DNA from: Burkholderiales bacterium
GTDB taxonomy: Bacteria > Pseudomonadota > Gammaproteobacteria > Burkholderiales > SG8-39
NCBI GenBank assembly: GCA_026417035.1
Contig: JAOAEA010000036.1
Coordinates: 1-39,080 of the forward strand
Direction of reading: 5' to 3'
Length of the DNA: 39,080 bases
A model generated the notes under the pieces. It searched no databases, was not told the DNA's origin, and saw only the letters and a list, made by a program, of their open reading frames with translations. Below are positions 39,002 to 39,080 of this stretch, piece after piece. Each line of letters opens with the position of its first letter. The first letter of the stretch is position 1. The position numbers were made by a program, and so were the translations under genes.

Positions 39002-39080
39002 TGTGCAGGAATCGGCCGCGGGCGGCCGCTCGGCCGGTGCGCACCGACCCGCGTGCCGCGAAGCGGCCGCAGGCCAGCAC
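39002..39080. other. upstream flank of the cyclase gene
   Basis: The last 79 bases contain no ORF with recognisable similarity. I see no convincing promoter for the cyclase gene within the window. Confidence 0.3.

Noticed and set aside
1-39080. CRISPR arrays, tRNA or rRNA genes, prophage, toxin-antitoxin or restriction genes
   Set aside because: I looked for regularly spaced repeats, tRNA-like cloverleaf sequences and recognisable defence or phage proteins, and found none.

Overview
This is a very GC-rich (roughly 70%), densely coded chromosomal segment with about 37 protein genes, many joined by 4-base stop/start overlaps. An orphan Bug/TctC-type periplasmic binding protein, a PEP-CTERM surface protein, an RpoE-like sigma factor and a yceJ-yceI pair point to a betaproteobacterium, probably an environmental Burkholderiales-like lineage. 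That assignment is inferred from gene content and not measured. There are no rRNA or tRNA genes, no CRISPR array, no intact transposase and no phage genes.

Layout. 60-5372 (minus): SRPBCC protein, cupin, four-domain envelope lipoprotein, small secreted protein, amidohydrolase, WS/DGAT-like acyltransferase and SpoIIAA-like protein. The last four are closely spaced, with two 4-base overlaps. 5499-8675 (plus): MaoC hydratase, acyl-CoA ligase and aldo/keto reductase, which look like acyl-CoA metabolism. 8709-10059: a DUF3301-like membrane protein and a DUF6279-like lipoprotein. 10070-11911: cytochrome b561 and YceI (yceJI order), with a second, lipoprotein YceI diverging from them. 11933-14684: a CDF metal exporter, a manganese (yybP-ykoY) riboswitch with a good promoter, a wrecked terC/alx pseudogene and an RpoE-like sigma factor. 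14716-18675: a Ser/Thr kinase, an alpha/beta hydrolase and a 2-dehydropantoate 2-reductase-like enzyme. 18871-21285: a PEP-CTERM fibro-slime protein, a 600-base gap with degraded coding signal, and the Bug protein. 21456-27306: a DUF697-like protein, PhoD phosphatase, an MFS transporter, RidA, an HSL-type hydrolase and a BASS-type transporter. 27340-33898 (plus): a molybdopterin oxidoreductase, OpgC-like acyltransferase, SGNH hydrolase, amidohydrolase, a YtkA-like protein and a di-haem peroxidase/MauG. 33906-39001 (minus): a subtilisin, a PAP2/vanadium haloperoxidase-like protein with a collagen-like N-terminus, and a class III adenylyl cyclase with TPRs.

Three signals stand out. (1) The riboswitch and its promoter survive, while the terC gene has a frameshift at a C6 tract, an in-frame TGA and a large internal deletion. 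The next gene, 31 bases on, is the RpoE-like sigma factor, so the Mn switch may now feed a sigma factor. (2) Three approximately 160-173 bp elements, bounded by inverted 30-base arms related to GGAACCGCAAAGGCGCGAAG, sit at gene edges. One arm codes for part of a lipoprotein signal peptide and another codes for a protein tail. A solo arm lies at 37148. (3) Three genes (MaoC, kinase, PhoD) have a TAnAnT-like -10 box exactly 6 bases before the start codon and no Shine-Dalgarno sequence, which suggests leaderless mRNAs.
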